DNA from: Sphingopyxis macrogoltabida
GTDB lineage: Bacteria; Pseudomonadota; Alphaproteobacteria; Sphingomonadales; Sphingomonadaceae
NCBI RefSeq assembly: GCF_001307295.1
Contig: NZ_CP012700.1
Span: 1,677,001 to 1,741,000 of the forward strand
Length of the DNA: 64,000 nucleotides
Direction of reading: 5' to 3'
The notes beneath the pieces are model-generated. The model saw only the letters and a list, made by a program, of their open reading frames with translations. It was not told the DNA's origin and searched no databases. Of the stretch, positions 18,017-27,394 are shown in pieces. The translations under genes were made by a program, and so were the position numbers. Position 1 is the first letter of the stretch. Each line of letters begins with the position of its first letter.

Positions 18017-18799
18017 TTAACGCGGGGCCATGCGGATTGCGCCGTCGAGGCGCACGGCCTGGCCGTTGAAATAGCTGTTGCGGACCATCTCCATCGCGAG
18101 GCTGGCATATTCCTCGGCCTTGCCGAGCCGCTTGGGGAAGGGCACCGAGGCGCCAAGGCTGGCGAGCACCGGTTCGGGCAGGCCCGCGACCAGCGGCGTG
18201 CTGAACACGCCGGGCATGATCGCATTGACGCGGATGCCGAGATCCATCAGGTCGCGCGCCATCGGCAGCACGAGGCCGTTCACGCCCGCCTTCGCCGAGC
18301 CGTAAATGACCTGACCGATCTGCGCATCCTGCGCCGCCACCGAGGCAGTGAGGACGATCGCGCCGCGCTCGCCGTCTTCGAGTTCGGGCAGGGTCGCCAT
18401 GCCCTCGGCCGCGATCGAGGCGATGCGGTAGCTCGCGGTCAGGATGCCCGCGACGCCATAGGCATAATCCTCGGTCGGGGTGCGGCGGAAGGTGCCGGTC
18501 GCCTTGTCGAACGCCAGCGTCTTGCCGCGGCGCGAGGTCATCGCACAGTGGACGCAGATACGCTCCTGCCCGTGCGCCGAGCGTGCGGTCGCATAGCCCT
18601 CAAGAACCGACTGTTCGTCGGTGATGTCGACATGGACGAACAGGCCACCGATCGACGCCGCGACCTCTTTGCCGAGGGCATCGTTGATGTCGAAGATGGC
18701 GACCTTGACCCCGGCCGCGGCGAGCGTTTCGGCCGTGGCGCGACCGAGGCCCGAAGCGCCGCCAGTGACGACGGCTGCGGTGCTGTTATCGATCTTCAT
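18017..18799 (-). CDS. SDR, 3-hydroxyacyl-CoA dehydrogenase type II-like
   Basis: 260 aa short-chain dehydrogenase. Rossmann motif TGGASGLGRATAETLA, cofactor-selecting Asp in VAIFDIND (NAD-type), catalytic Tyr/Lys in YGSAKAG. The sequence resembles HSD17B10-type 3-hydroxyacyl-CoA dehydrogenases, which oxidise the 3-hydroxy group before thiolysis. It sits between ACAD and thiolase in one operon, which supports that step. A close paralogue lies at 61622 (shared openings AAVVTGGASGLGRA and endings NSYFNGQ..RLDGAIRM). Confidence 0.88.
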   Translation of the reverse strand: MKIDNSTAAVVTGGASGLGRATAETLAAAGVKVAIFDINDALGKEVAASIGGLFVHVDITDEQSVLEGYATARSAHGQERICVHCAMTSRRGKTLAFDKATGTFRRTPTEDYAYGVAGILTASYRIASIAAEGMATLPELEDGERGAIVLTASVAAQDAQIGQVIYGSAKAGVNGLVLPMARDLMDLGIRVNAIMPGVFSTPLVAGLPEPVLASLGASVPFPKRLGKAEEYASLAMEMVRNSYFNGQAVRLDGAIRMAPR

Positions 18800-18811
18800 G
18801 GACGGACCTCC

Positions 18812-20017
18812 TCAGGCCGGAATCTGGTTGAAGGGGACCCCCTTGTCGGGGCGATGATCCTGCGGCAGGCCGAGGATCTTTTCAGCGATCGTGTTGAGCA
18901 AGGTCTCGTCCGACCCACCCGCGATGCGGCCCGTCGGCGCGTTGATCCAGCTCGACGTCCAGTCCTCCTTCTGCGAGGCATGATCGTCATAGGTGAAGCC
19001 GTCCGATCCCTGCAGGTCGATCGCGAGTTCGGAGAGTTTCTGGCGCGAGCGCACCGCGACGAGCTTGTTGAGCGAGCCTTCGGGGCCGGGCGTCATGCCG
19101 GCCTGCATCATCGCCATCGCGCGCGCGGTGATCGACTGGAGTCCGCTGCGCATCGCATAATTACGCGCGATCTGCTGGCGGATGCGGCCATCCTCGATCG
19201 CCGGTTTGCCATTGAGTTCGGTGTCTTTCGCCAGTTCGACGAACAGGTCGAGGTGCGGACCGAAGCCCGCGCTGTCGGTCGCGACATAGCGTTCGATCAT
19301 CAGTGTCGCGATCGCGACCGCGAAACCGCCGCCGACCGGCGACATGCGATGATCGTCGCCAATCTTGACATCGTCGAAGAAGACTTCGTTGACGTGGCTG
19401 TCCCCGCCGACGAGCTTGATCGGGCGCACCGTGACCCCCGGCGCCTTCATGTCGACCCAGAAGTAAGTGAGCCCTTTGTGCTTAGGGACATTGGGGTCGG
19501 TGCGCACGACGATGACCCCATAGTCGCTGTAATGCGCCCAGCTCGTCCACACCTTCTGGCCGTTGATCTTCCAGCCGTTGCCGTCGGGCTCGGCCTTGGT
19601 GCGGAGACCGGCAAGGTCCGAGCCGCCGGCGGGTTCGGAGAAGAGCTGGCACCAGATCTCTTCGCCTTGCAGCGCCTTCAGCACCCGCTCCTTGACCCAC
19701 GCCTTGTCCTCGCCGAACTGCATCAGGACGGGGATCGGCATGCCGAGCGAGATGCCGAAGTAGAAGCTGGGGAAACCATGCTTCATTTCCTCGGTGTCGA
19801 AGGTGACCTTTTCGAGGTGGCCCTTGCCTTGGCCGCCGAACTCGGTCGGCCAATTGATTCCGGCATAGCCCGCGTCGAACTTCGCCTTCTGATATTTGCG
19901 GGCGAGCGCGAGGTCGTCGGCCTCGGACAGGCCCTTGCGTGCCGCCTTGCCATAGGTCGGCACCATCGATTCGAGCCAGGCGGCGGCCTTGGCGCGATAG
20001 GCTTCGAGATCGCTCAT
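18812..20017 (-). CDS. Acyl-CoA dehydrogenase, FAD-motif (large) subunit
   Basis: 401 aa ACAD with LFSEPAGGSDLAGLRT, GQKVWTSWAHYSDY, and C-terminal AGGSDETLLNTIAEKILGLP. It introduces the 2,3 double bond; FAD is bound at subunit interfaces. Start MSDLEAYR at 20017 overlaps the upstream ACAD stop as ATGA. Together with the gene at 20014 it forms the second large/small pair in the window. Confidence 0.9.
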   Translation of the reverse strand: MSDLEAYRAKAAAWLESMVPTYGKAARKGLSEADDLALARKYQKAKFDAGYAGINWPTEFGGQGKGHLEKVTFDTEEMKHGFPSFYFGISLGMPIPVLMQFGEDKAWVKERVLKALQGEEIWCQLFSEPAGGSDLAGLRTKAEPDGNGWKINGQKVWTSWAHYSDYGVIVVRTDPNVPKHKGLTYFWVDMKAPGVTVRPIKLVGGDSHVNEVFFDDVKIGDDHRMSPVGGGFAVAIATLMIERYVATDSAGFGPHLDLFVELAKDTELNGKPAIEDGRIRQQIARNYAMRSGLQSITARAMAMMQAGMTPGPEGSLNKLVAVRSRQKLSELAIDLQGSDGFTYDDHASQKEDWTSSWINAPTGRIAGGSDETLLNTIAEKILGLPQDHRPDKGVPFNQIPA

Positions 20018-21108
20018 GCGGCTTCTCCCGTCAGGCGGTCGACGAGAACGTCTTCCCAGAACAGCAAATTTCCCTGCTCGATCGCGAGGCTGCGCGCGCG
20101 GCGGGTGTGAAGGTGGAGGCCGAGCTCCCACGTCACGCCGATGCCGCCATGGATCTGCACGCAGTCGCGCGAGGCGGTGTCATAGGCTTCGGTCGCCGAG
20201 ATGCGCGCTGCAGCAGCCGCGGTAATGAAATCGGACTGACCCTCGCGCGACGCTGCGTGAATGCAGTTGGCGCGCGCCAGCTCAACGAGGCCGTAAATCT
20301 CGGCGATGCGATGCTTGATCGACTGGAAGGCGCCGATCGGTTGACCGAAGGCGCGGCGGGTGACGGCGTAATCGCGCGCAATTTCCATCATCGCTTCGGC
20401 GCCGCCCGCCTGCTCGTGCGCGGTGATCACCGCCTGCAAGGCGAGAATATGGAGAGCCGCCTCGCGTGCCGCGCCGCCGGTCACCAGCGTTTCGGCTGGC
20501 GTGTCCGCGAATTCGAGGTCAGCATAAAGGCGGCTGTTGTCGAAGCTGGCGATCGCGGTGCGCTTGACGTCCGCAAGCTCGGCGACCGCGAGCACCGGCA
20601 TGCCGGGGCCATTGGCAAAGACCACTGCGATGTCGGCGGCGAGGCCGGCCGAAACGCCGGTCATCACCCCGTCGAGCCGCTCGCCGGTCAGCGTCAGCGC
20701 CGGCCGCGCGGGGAGGGCGTTGGCGCCGCTGGCGAAGGCGACGGCGCCGATCGTCTCGCCGCTCGCGAGCCCGGGCAGCCATTTCGCCTTCTGGTCTTCG
20801 GTCCCGTAGAGTTCGATCGCCTTGGCGGCGCCGAAGTTCGACGTCAGGAAGGGCGCGCCGCTGAGCGAGCGCCCTGCCTGATGCGCGATCAGCCCGAGTT
20901 CGACGAGGCCGAGATCGAGCCCGCTATAGGCTTCGGGAAGCGCCAGTGCCGTCCAGCCCTGCTCCTTGGCCGTCGTCCAATAGCCTTCATGATAGCGGCC
21001 GCTGGTTTCGAGCAGAGGAAGCAGCTCTTCCTTGCTCACCCGGGCTTCGAGCACGCGACGCGACTCGGTCGCGATCGCCTGTTGCCCTTCGTCGTATAGA
21101 ATCGACAT
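20014..21108 (-). CDS. Acyl-CoA dehydrogenase, small-subunit type (partner of 18812)
   Basis: 364 aa. The N-terminal helical domain (ALPEAYSGLDLGLVEL) is present but the SEPxxGSD flavin loop is replaced by FASGANALPARP. The C-terminal domain has GQPIGAFQSIKHRIAEI and QIHGGIGVTWELGLHLHTRR. First gene of the operon 20014-18812-18017-16731, behind the palindrome at 21157. Start MSILYDEGQ at 21108; a longer in-frame start at 21126 adds six basic residues and lacks support. Confidence 0.88.
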   Translation of the reverse strand: MSILYDEGQQAIATESRRVLEARVSKEELLPLLETSGRYHEGYWTTAKEQGWTALALPEAYSGLDLGLVELGLIAHQAGRSLSGAPFLTSNFGAAKAIELYGTEDQKAKWLPGLASGETIGAVAFASGANALPARPALTLTGERLDGVMTGVSAGLAADIAVVFANGPGMPVLAVAELADVKRTAIASFDNSRLYADLEFADTPAETLVTGGAAREAALHILALQAVITAHEQAGGAEAMMEIARDYAVTRRAFGQPIGAFQSIKHRIAEIYGLVELARANCIHAASREGQSDFITAAAAARISATEAYDTASRDCVQIHGGIGVTWELGLHLHTRRARSLAIEQGNLLFWEDVLVDRLTGEAA

Positions 21109-21156
21109 GCGCGTTCGAGTCCTCACCCTTATGTGTTGAGATCATCCAACCGGACG

Positions 21157-21172
21157 TTGACGTAAACGTCAA
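21157..21172. promoter_or_regulatory. TTGACGT-AA-ACGTCAA palindrome, likely operator
   Basis: Perfect 7-base arms with a 2-base spacer, 49 bases upstream of the ACAD-ACAD-SDR-thiolase operon. From memory it resembles sites described for LiuR-type MerR regulators of branched-chain amino acid and fatty acid catabolism; no such regulator gene is in the window. Confidence 0.6.
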
Positions 21173-21191
21173 GCAGTAGTTGACGCTACGG

Positions 21192-21992
21192 CTAGCGAAG
21201 CGTGAATTTCTTGGCCTTGTCGGCCATCAGCGCGGCGCGGTTGACCTGCGGCACCCCGACCGGATTGCCGATCTGGCAATATTTGAGGCCTTGCTGCAGC
21301 GCGACGCTCCGCGGCAGGTCGAGCGATTCCCAGATCGCCTTGACCGATCCCGCCGTCGCGGCGGGGGGCTTTGCTGCGATCGTTGCGGCGAGTTCCTGCG
21401 CCCGCGGCCACAGATCCTCGAGCTTTGTAATCTCGCTGACGAGACCGATGCGCAGCGCGGTCCCCGCGCCGATGCGTTCGTCGTTGCCGAGCAGCACCAT
21501 GCGCAGCACATCGTGGAGCGGCATGTGATAGGTCATGCCGATCGGTTCGAGCGCGCTCGTCATCCCGTAAGTGACATGCGGGTCGAAGAAGGTTGCATCT
21601 TCGGAACAGATGATGATGTCGCTCTCGTTGAGCCAGTAAAAGGCGCCGCCTGCGGCCATGCCGTGCACCGCGGCGATCACCGGCTTCCAGCATTTCATCG
21701 ACTTGGGGCCGAGATAATTGCCGGGATCCTCGCAATGCCAGATGTTGGCGAGGTCGACGACCGTGCCGCCTTCCTTCTGCGATTCCTTGACGTCGACGCC
21801 GGTGCACCACGCCTTGCCGGGCGCCGCACGCAGCACGCAGCAATGGATGTCGTCGTTGCTGCCGACCCACTTCCACAGATGCTCGAATTCGTCCATCATC
21901 CGCTTGGTGAAGCTGTTCATCGCCCCGGGCCGGTTGATCGTGATCGTCGCGATATGGTCGGCGACGTCGACGAGGATGGTTTCATATTGCAT
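21192..21992 (-). CDS. Crotonase-fold protein with both catalytic Glu positions changed
   Basis: 266 aa. The crotonase fold is recognised from TITINRPGAMNSF, KAWCTGVDVKES and AAVHGMAAGGAFYWL. By eye alignment the two catalytic Glu residues of enoyl-CoA hydratase become Tyr (GGAFYW) and His (FFDPHVTYG), so standard hydration is unlikely. It ends 83 bases before the ACAD operon and is divergent from the ACAD at 22084, sharing the regulon motif at 22033. Start at 21992 (MQYETIL) is preferred because GGGAGAGG lies at suitable distance; 22016 has no Shine-Dalgarno. Confidence 0.88.
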   Translation of the reverse strand: MQYETILVDVADHIATITINRPGAMNSFTKRMMDEFEHLWKWVGSNDDIHCCVLRAAPGKAWCTGVDVKESQKEGGTVVDLANIWHCEDPGNYLGPKSMKCWKPVIAAVHGMAAGGAFYWLNESDIIICSEDATFFDPHVTYGMTSALEPIGMTYHMPLHDVLRMVLLGNDERIGAGTALRIGLVSEITKLEDLWPRAQELAATIAAKPPAATAGSVKAIWESLDLPRSVALQQGLKYCQIGNPVGVPQVNRAALMADKAKKFTLR

Positions 21993-22025
21993 GGCCAGCG
22001 ATTCCTCTCCCGGCATTTGTCATGG

Positions 22026-22046
22026 TTGACCTAGTTATACAACTCG
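22026..22046 (+). promoter_or_regulatory. Regulon motif copy 1 (TTGACCTAGTTATACAACTC)
   Basis: Core AGTTATACAACT at 22033-22044, one mismatch from the palindrome AGTTATATAACT. Located between the divergent crotonase (start 21992) and ACAD (start 22084). TTGACC could also serve as a -35 element, with TATGAC 16 bases later. Confidence 0.75.
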
Positions 22047-22083
22047 CTATGACACAGGTCGCAACAACGGGGCAAGTCCTGCG

Positions 22084-23175
22084 ATGAATTTCGACCTCAG
22101 CGATGAACAGAAAATGCTCGGCGAGCAAGCGCGCGCGCTGTTTGCCGATATGACACCTTTCGACCGGCTGCGCACGCTGATCGATTCGGGCGCCGAATGG
22201 GACGAGCCGCTGTGGCGCGCGCTCGCCGACATGGGCTTCCTCGGCGCCGCGATCCCCGAGGAGTATGGCGGGCTCGGCCTCGGCGCGCTCGATCTCGGCG
22301 TGATCATGGAAGCGCTTGGCGCCGCCAACGCGGCAGTGCCGTTCATGAGCTCGATCGTGCTGGCGGCCGAGGCAATCCGGCTGGCGGGCAGCGAAGCGCA
22401 GAAGGCTGCGTGGCTGCCGAAGCTGGCCAGCGGCGACGCGATCGCAACCTTCGCCTATGCCGAAGGGCCTGGGCCGGTGTTCGCGACGGGCGCGGGGCTG
22501 AAGGGCGGCAAGCTGACCGGCAGCAAGTCGCCGGTCGCCGACGCGGGAATTGCGGACATCGCCATCGTGCTCGTCGCAGGCGGCGGTTTTGTGCTGGTCG
22601 AACTCGATCAGCCAGGCGTGAAGCGCACCAAGCTCGACAGTTTCGACCAGCTTCGCCCGCACTTCCGGATCGATTTCGACGGGGCGGTGGCCGAGCCGAT
22701 GCCTGGCGTCGGCAAGCTCGATCGCCTCATCGATCAGGCGGCGGTGCAAGCGGCGTTCGAAGCGGTCGGGGCCGCCGAGGCGTGCCTGCACATGGCGCGC
22801 GACTATGCGATGGAACGCCAGATATTCGGGCGCCCGCTCGGGGGGTTTCAGGCGATCAAGCACAAGCTCGCCGATGTCGCGGTGGCGACCGAACTCGCCC
22901 GCTCCAATGCCTATTATGGCGGTTGGGCGGCCGAATCCTCGGCCGACGATCTGCCTGCCGCCGCGGCGGCGGCGCGACTGTCGGGCATCAAATGCCTCGA
23001 AATGGCGGCGCGCGAGAATCTGCAGGTACATGGCGGCATCGGCTATACCTTCGAGGCGAATTGCCATTTCTATTACCGGCGCGAGCGGATGCTCGCCGTG
23101 TATCTCGGCAACCGTGGCTTTTGGGCTGACCGGCTGCTGAACGCGCAACCGGGCAGTCAGGTAAAGGCGGCGTAA
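22084..23175 (+). CDS. Acyl-CoA dehydrogenase, small-subunit type (partner of 23177)
   Basis: 363 aa. N-terminal domain with IPEEYGGLGLGALDLG; no SEPxxGSD loop (FAYAEGPGPVFATG instead); C-terminal GRPLGGFQAIKHKLADV and QVHGGIGYTFE. First gene after regulon motif copy 1, followed after 1 base by the large subunit gene at 23177. Third ACAD pair. Confidence 0.9.
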   Translation: MNFDLSDEQKMLGEQARALFADMTPFDRLRTLIDSGAEWDEPLWRALADMGFLGAAIPEEYGGLGLGALDLGVIMEALGAANAAVPFMSSIVLAAEAIRLAGSEAQKAAWLPKLASGDAIATFAYAEGPGPVFATGAGLKGGKLTGSKSPVADAGIADIAIVLVAGGGFVLVELDQPGVKRTKLDSFDQLRPHFRIDFDGAVAEPMPGVGKLDRLIDQAAVQAAFEAVGAAEACLHMARDYAMERQIFGRPLGGFQAIKHKLADVAVATELARSNAYYGGWAAESSADDLPAAAAAARLSGIKCLEMAARENLQVHGGIGYTFEANCHFYYRRERMLAVYLGNRGFWADRLLNAQPGSQVKAA

Positions 23176-23176
23176 C

Positions 23177-24400
23177 ATGGATTTCAACGACAGCCCCGAA
23201 GAAGCCGCCTTCCGCGCCGAAGCCCGCGCCTGGCTTGCCGCCCATGCCCCTGTGCACGAACTTCCCGTCGGCGCAAAGATGCCCGATACCGAAGAGGCCG
23301 ACCGCGGTCGCGCGTGGATGCGCGAGCTTTACGCCGGCGGCTGGTCGGGGCTGACCTTTCCGAAGGCGCTCGGCGGGCGCGGCCTATCTGGAATCGAAGC
23401 GGTGATATTCGCGGAGGAAGAGGGCAAATATCATCTGCCGAAAGGACCGTTCACGTCGATCGGAACCGGCATGGCGCTCCCGGTGATCGCAAAACATGGC
23501 AATGACGAACAGCGGGCGCGCTTTATCGAAGCGACGCTGAAGGGCGACATCACCTGGTGCCAGCTCTTTTCAGAACCTGCCGCAGGTTCCGACCTTGCCG
23601 GGTTGCGCACCAAGGCGGTGCGGGCCGACGATGGCTCGGGCGACTGGATCGTCAACGGGCAGAAGGTCTGGTCGAGCTGGGCGCACCTGACCGACTGGGG
23701 CATCCTCGTCGTGCGCACCGACCCGACGGTGCCCAAGCACAAGGGGCTGACCTTCTTCGTCGTCGACATGAAAACGCCGGGGATCGAGACGCGGCCTATC
23801 CGCCAGATTTCGGGCGCCAGCGAGTTCAACGAGACCTTCCTGACCGACGTCCGCATTCCCGATGCCAACCGCCTCGGCGCCGAGGGCGAGGGCTGGGCGT
23901 GCTGCATGACGGTGCTGATGGGCGAGCGGCTCGGCTCGGGCGCGCACCGCAGCGGCGTGGAACCTTTGCTCGATTTCGCGGCCGCCACCCCCGATGGGCA
24001 TGGCGGAACGATGCTTGACGACCGGTCGATCCGCCAGCAGTTCGCAGAGGCGCTGGCCGAGGAGCAGGGCGAACGCTTTTTTCAGGCGCGCCTCAGGACG
24101 ATGGTGTCGAAGGGCGAGAACCCCGGCGCGCTCGCCGGGATGGTCAAGCTTGCCTATGCTTCGCGCTATCAGAAGACCAACGGCCTCGCGCTCGAACTGC
24201 GCGGCCTCGCGGGGATCGCGCCCGAAGCGGGCGATACCGCGACCGGCGACGTCCAGTACGACTATATCTATTCGACCGTGATGCGCATCGCGGGCGGCGC
24301 CGACGAGGTACTGCGCAACCAGATTGCCGAACGCGTGCTGGGGATGCCCGGCGAAGTGCGCATGGACAAGGACGTGCCGTTCGAGAAGCTGAACGGATAA
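23177..24400 (+). CDS. Acyl-CoA dehydrogenase, FAD-motif (large) subunit
   Basis: 407 aa with LFSEPAAGSDLAGLRT, GQKVWSSWAHLTDWG, EGWACCMTVLMGERLG and C-terminal AGGADEVLRNQIAERVLGMP. Forms the third pair with the 22084 product. The architecture resembles steroid-catabolic FadE proteins with long N-terminal helical arms. It ends at the palindromic element 24405-24481. Confidence 0.92.
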   Translation: MDFNDSPEEAAFRAEARAWLAAHAPVHELPVGAKMPDTEEADRGRAWMRELYAGGWSGLTFPKALGGRGLSGIEAVIFAEEEGKYHLPKGPFTSIGTGMALPVIAKHGNDEQRARFIEATLKGDITWCQLFSEPAAGSDLAGLRTKAVRADDGSGDWIVNGQKVWSSWAHLTDWGILVVRTDPTVPKHKGLTFFVVDMKTPGIETRPIRQISGASEFNETFLTDVRIPDANRLGAEGEGWACCMTVLMGERLGSGAHRSGVEPLLDFAAATPDGHGGTMLDDRSIRQQFAEALAEEQGERFFQARLRTMVSKGENPGALAGMVKLAYASRYQKTNGLALELRGLAGIAPEAGDTATGDVQYDYIYSTVMRIAGGADEVLRNQIAERVLGMPGEVRMDKDVPFEKLNG

Positions 24401-24404
24401 ATTT

Positions 24405-24481
24405 CGTCATTGCGAGCGGAGCGAAGCAATCCAGCATAGGCGTAAACCGCTCTGGATTGCTTCGCTGCGCTCGCAATGACG
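24405..24481. repeat. CGTCATTGCGAGCG palindromic repeat (REP-like)
   Basis: Long inverted repeat: CGTCATTGCGAGCGGAGCGA on the left and its complement ending CGCTCGCAATGACG on the right, with a 13-base loop. Sits between convergent ACAD and ligase genes. A second copy is at 48111. This motif family is widespread in alphaproteobacterial intergenic DNA and may act as a bidirectional terminator. Confidence 0.85.
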
Positions 24482-24494
24482 CGCTATTCGTAAG

Positions 24495-25994
24495 CTAAGC
24501 CGCCCGCCGCCGCTCTTCCGCTGCCTTGGTCAACGGCGCGACCAGATCCTTTTTCAGGATCTTGCCGTTCGGATTGAGCGGCATGACGTCCATCACGACC
24601 AGCGTTCGCGGCACCTTGTTGTCGCCGAGATGCGCCTTGCAGAAGTCGATGATCTCGTCCGCCGTTGCCTCGCCGCAGCCGGGGCGGAGCGTCACCGCGG
24701 CCGCGATATCCTCACCCAGCACCTCGTGCGGCACGCCGACCACCGCGGCCTGCTGGACCGCGGGATGGAGGTGGAGCACCGTCTCGATCTCGAGCGGGGT
24801 GATATTGTAGCCGCCGCGGATGATCAGTTCCTTCGACCGGCCAGCCATGATCAGGTCGCCGTCTTCGTCGACGAAGCCGAGGTCGCCGGTCTTGGTCCAG
24901 CCGCCCTTGAAACCCGCCTCGGTCGCCTCGGGGTCGTTCCAGTAGCGACGCTGATGTTTCTGCCAGCCATAGATTTCGCCGACAACACCCGGTTCGGTGA
25001 CGACATTCCCTGCGTCGTCGCGAATCTGCATATGCGCGGGCATCTTGCCGACGCAGCCGGGCTTCAGCACCTGTTCCTGACTGCGCGTCCCGATGCCGAC
25101 GCCGCCTTCGGACATGCCATAGCTGTTGCGGATACGCAGGTGCGGCCAGAGCTCGGCCGCCCGCTTTACCGAATCGTGCGGCAGCGGTGCGGTGCCGGTC
25201 ATCAGATATTTGACCCCGGCCATGTCGTAGGTCGCGACATCGGGGTGGTCGAGCACCAGCCGCAGCATCGACGGCACCAGATAGACGAGGTCGGGCCGCT
25301 TTTCCTTCGCGAGTTCGAGGAAGCCCTTGGGGTCGAATTTCGGTTGGGTGATCGCAGTGGCGCCGCCGCGCGCGGGCAGCATGACGATCCCGATATTGCC
25401 GCCCGATCCGGTGAGCGGCAGGGCGTTCAGCGTCGAGCGCGAGCGGTCCTGATTATACCCGGTGACGCCCGTCATCAGGTCGGGATGCGAGATCACGACG
25501 CCTTTGATCTTACCCGTTGTCCCCGACGTGCCGAGGATTTCGGCATCGGCTGCCGGATCGAGGCTCGCCTGATCGGGCAGCGCGGCGAAGTTACGCGGCA
25601 TATCGTCGACGTGCCAGCAGCCGGCGAGATCGAGACCCTTCACCAGATCGGGGGCGTCGGTCAGGCAGAAACGCGGTCCGCACAGCGCGGCGTAATCGGC
25701 GACTTCCTTCGGGTTGAGCCGGGTGCTGATCGGGCAGGCGATGCCGCCGGCGCGAAACACCGCAAACACCGCGATCGCCATTTCGACCGCGTGCGCGTTG
25801 CTGATCGGCAGGAAGACGCGGTCGCCGGGAACGAGCCCCGCTGCAGCCAGTCCGCCGCCGATTTCATCGGCCTCACGGTCCCATTCGGCAAAGCTGATCT
25901 GCCGCCTGACGTCGTCGTGTGCGATCTCATCGGCCTGGTGCGACGCGCGCACCTTCAATGCATCGCTGATGCGGCGAACTTCCATTGGCGACAC
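24495..25994 (-). CDS. Acyl-CoA ligase (AMP-forming, FadD-like)
   Basis: 499 aa. Activates a carboxylic acid to acyl-CoA via an acyl-adenylate. P-loop ILGTSGTTGKIKGVV; A5-type NSYGMSEGG; hinge motif KTGDLGFVDEDGDL; GRSKELIIRGGYNITP; catalytic Lys in NPNGKILKKDL. It is divergent from the double-hotdog hydratase with regulon motif copy 2 between them, so it likely activates the island's substrate or an intermediate. GTG at 25994 has AAGGGG close upstream; ATG at 25985 is the alternative. Confidence 0.92.
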   Translation of the reverse strand: MSPMEVRRISDALKVRASHQADEIAHDDVRRQISFAEWDREADEIGGGLAAAGLVPGDRVFLPISNAHAVEMAIAVFAVFRAGGIACPISTRLNPKEVADYAALCGPRFCLTDAPDLVKGLDLAGCWHVDDMPRNFAALPDQASLDPAADAEILGTSGTTGKIKGVVISHPDLMTGVTGYNQDRSRSTLNALPLTGSGGNIGIVMLPARGGATAITQPKFDPKGFLELAKEKRPDLVYLVPSMLRLVLDHPDVATYDMAGVKYLMTGTAPLPHDSVKRAAELWPHLRIRNSYGMSEGGVGIGTRSQEQVLKPGCVGKMPAHMQIRDDAGNVVTEPGVVGEIYGWQKHQRRYWNDPEATEAGFKGGWTKTGDLGFVDEDGDLIMAGRSKELIIRGGYNITPLEIETVLHLHPAVQQAAVVGVPHEVLGEDIAAAVTLRPGCGEATADEIIDFCKAHLGDNKVPRTLVVMDVMPLNPNGKILKKDLVAPLTKAAEERRRAA

Positions 25995-26025
25995 TATCCC
26001 CTTGCTTCGATATGAAGCATGTATT

Positions 26026-26043
26026 ACCTAGTTATATAACTCG
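26026..26043 (+). promoter_or_regulatory. Regulon motif copy 2 (ACCTAGTTATATAACTCG)
   Basis: Perfect palindromic core AGTTATATAACT at 26030-26041, between divergent ligase (start 25994) and double-hotdog hydratase (start 26062, only 20 bases away). Confidence 0.8.
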
Positions 26044-26061
26044 TGACAAGGGAGATATGCG

Positions 26062-27348
26062 ATGGCCGAGGCGAAAAGCGACATCAAGCAAAGCGATGAG
26101 TGGCAGAAAGCCGTCGCCTACGAGATTACCGACGAGGATATCGAGCGGCAGCGCAAATTGCTGGGCTTCGATCAGGCAGCGAAGACCCGCGAATATATCA
26201 CCACCGCGACCGAAGATAATATCCGCAACTTCGCGCACGGCATGGGCGACGACAAGCCGCTCTACACCGACCCCGCCTACGCGAAGAAGACGCGTTGGGG
26301 CAGCGTGATCGCACCGGGCATGATGGCGGGCATCATCAACAAGCCGATGAAGGGCGACCCGGTGCCCGACGAGATCAAGGCGCTGAAAAAGAGCCTGTTC
26401 CGCGGCATCCATGTCTTCGTGTCGGGTTCGCAATGGGACTTTTATCGCCCCATCTATCCGGGCGACACCATCTACAGCTTCAACGGCGACGAGAGCTGCG
26501 AGGTCAAGCAGTCCGAATTTGCGGGCCGCTCGGTGATCACCGTCCGCCGCGACGTCAAGATGAACCAGCGCGGCGAGGTCGTCGCAGTCTATCGCATCCT
26601 GCGCGTCCTGACCGAGCGCAAGACGGCGGCGAAGAAAGGCAAATATTCGGCGATCGAACCCGCAAGCTATACCGACGAGGAAATGCAGGCGATCGAGGAT
26701 ATTTACGCCAAGGAACAGGTCCAAGGCGCGGAGAAGCGCTGGTTTGAAAGCGTGGAGAAGGGCGATTCGGTGGGGTTGCAGGCCAAGGGCCCGCTGACCG
26801 TCACCGACGTTATCTGCTTCCATGCGGGCGGTTACGGCTTCGTGCCCTATGCGCCGACCGCCAACCGCCTCGCGCACAAGAATCGCCAGCGCATCCCCGC
26901 CTTCTATGTGAAGAACGAGCATGGCATCCCCGACGTCGCGCAGCGGCTGCACTGGGACCCGGTGTGGGCGCAGGCGATCGGCAACCCGATGGCCTATGAC
27001 TATGGGGTGATGCGCGAGAATTACCTGTGGCAATATCTCAGCGACTGGGCGGGCGACGACGCGGTGATCACCCACATCCACGACGAAATCCGCAAGTTCA
27101 ATTATATGGGCGACGTCCAGCGCGTCACCGGCGAGGTGCTCGCAAAGCGGCAGGAAGGCGGGCAGAGCCTCGTCGACGTTGCGGTGAAATTCACCAACCA
27201 GCGCGACGAGGAAACGGTGCGTGCAACCGCGACGATCGCGCTGCCGAGCAAGGATCGCCCGCTGCCGCTCTATCCGCAGGTGCCCGACGAGCTCGCCGAC
27301 AAGGCGGTGCGCATGCTGGCGCGTCATCGCGAGCTCGGCGGGGATTGA
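26062..27348 (+). CDS. Double-hotdog MaoC-like enoyl-CoA hydratase
   Basis: 428 aa with two hotdog domains: an N-terminal FAS1-like/MaoC dehydratase domain (GDDKPLYTDPAYAKKTRWGS, VIAPGMM) and a C-terminal domain (GNPMAYDYGVMRENYLWQYL, SDWAGDDAVIT). Such proteins hydrate bulky 2-enoyl-CoAs, for example in sterol side-chain degradation. It heads a five-gene stretch with two crotonases downstream. Likely the general hydratase of the island, since most crotonases here lack the hydratase Glu pair. Shine-Dalgarno AAGGGAG precedes the start. Confidence 0.85.
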   Translation: MAEAKSDIKQSDEWQKAVAYEITDEDIERQRKLLGFDQAAKTREYITTATEDNIRNFAHGMGDDKPLYTDPAYAKKTRWGSVIAPGMMAGIINKPMKGDPVPDEIKALKKSLFRGIHVFVSGSQWDFYRPIYPGDTIYSFNGDESCEVKQSEFAGRSVITVRRDVKMNQRGEVVAVYRILRVLTERKTAAKKGKYSAIEPASYTDEEMQAIEDIYAKEQVQGAEKRWFESVEKGDSVGLQAKGPLTVTDVICFHAGGYGFVPYAPTANRLAHKNRQRIPAFYVKNEHGIPDVAQRLHWDPVWAQAIGNPMAYDYGVMRENYLWQYLSDWAGDDAVITHIHDEIRKFNYMGDVQRVTGEVLAKRQEGGQSLVDVAVKFTNQRDEETVRATATIALPSKDRPLPLYPQVPDELADKAVRMLARHRELGGD

Positions 27349-27394
27349 TTCACTTGCCGTTCGCCATGAAGATCGGGGCAGGGGAGGCCCAGCG

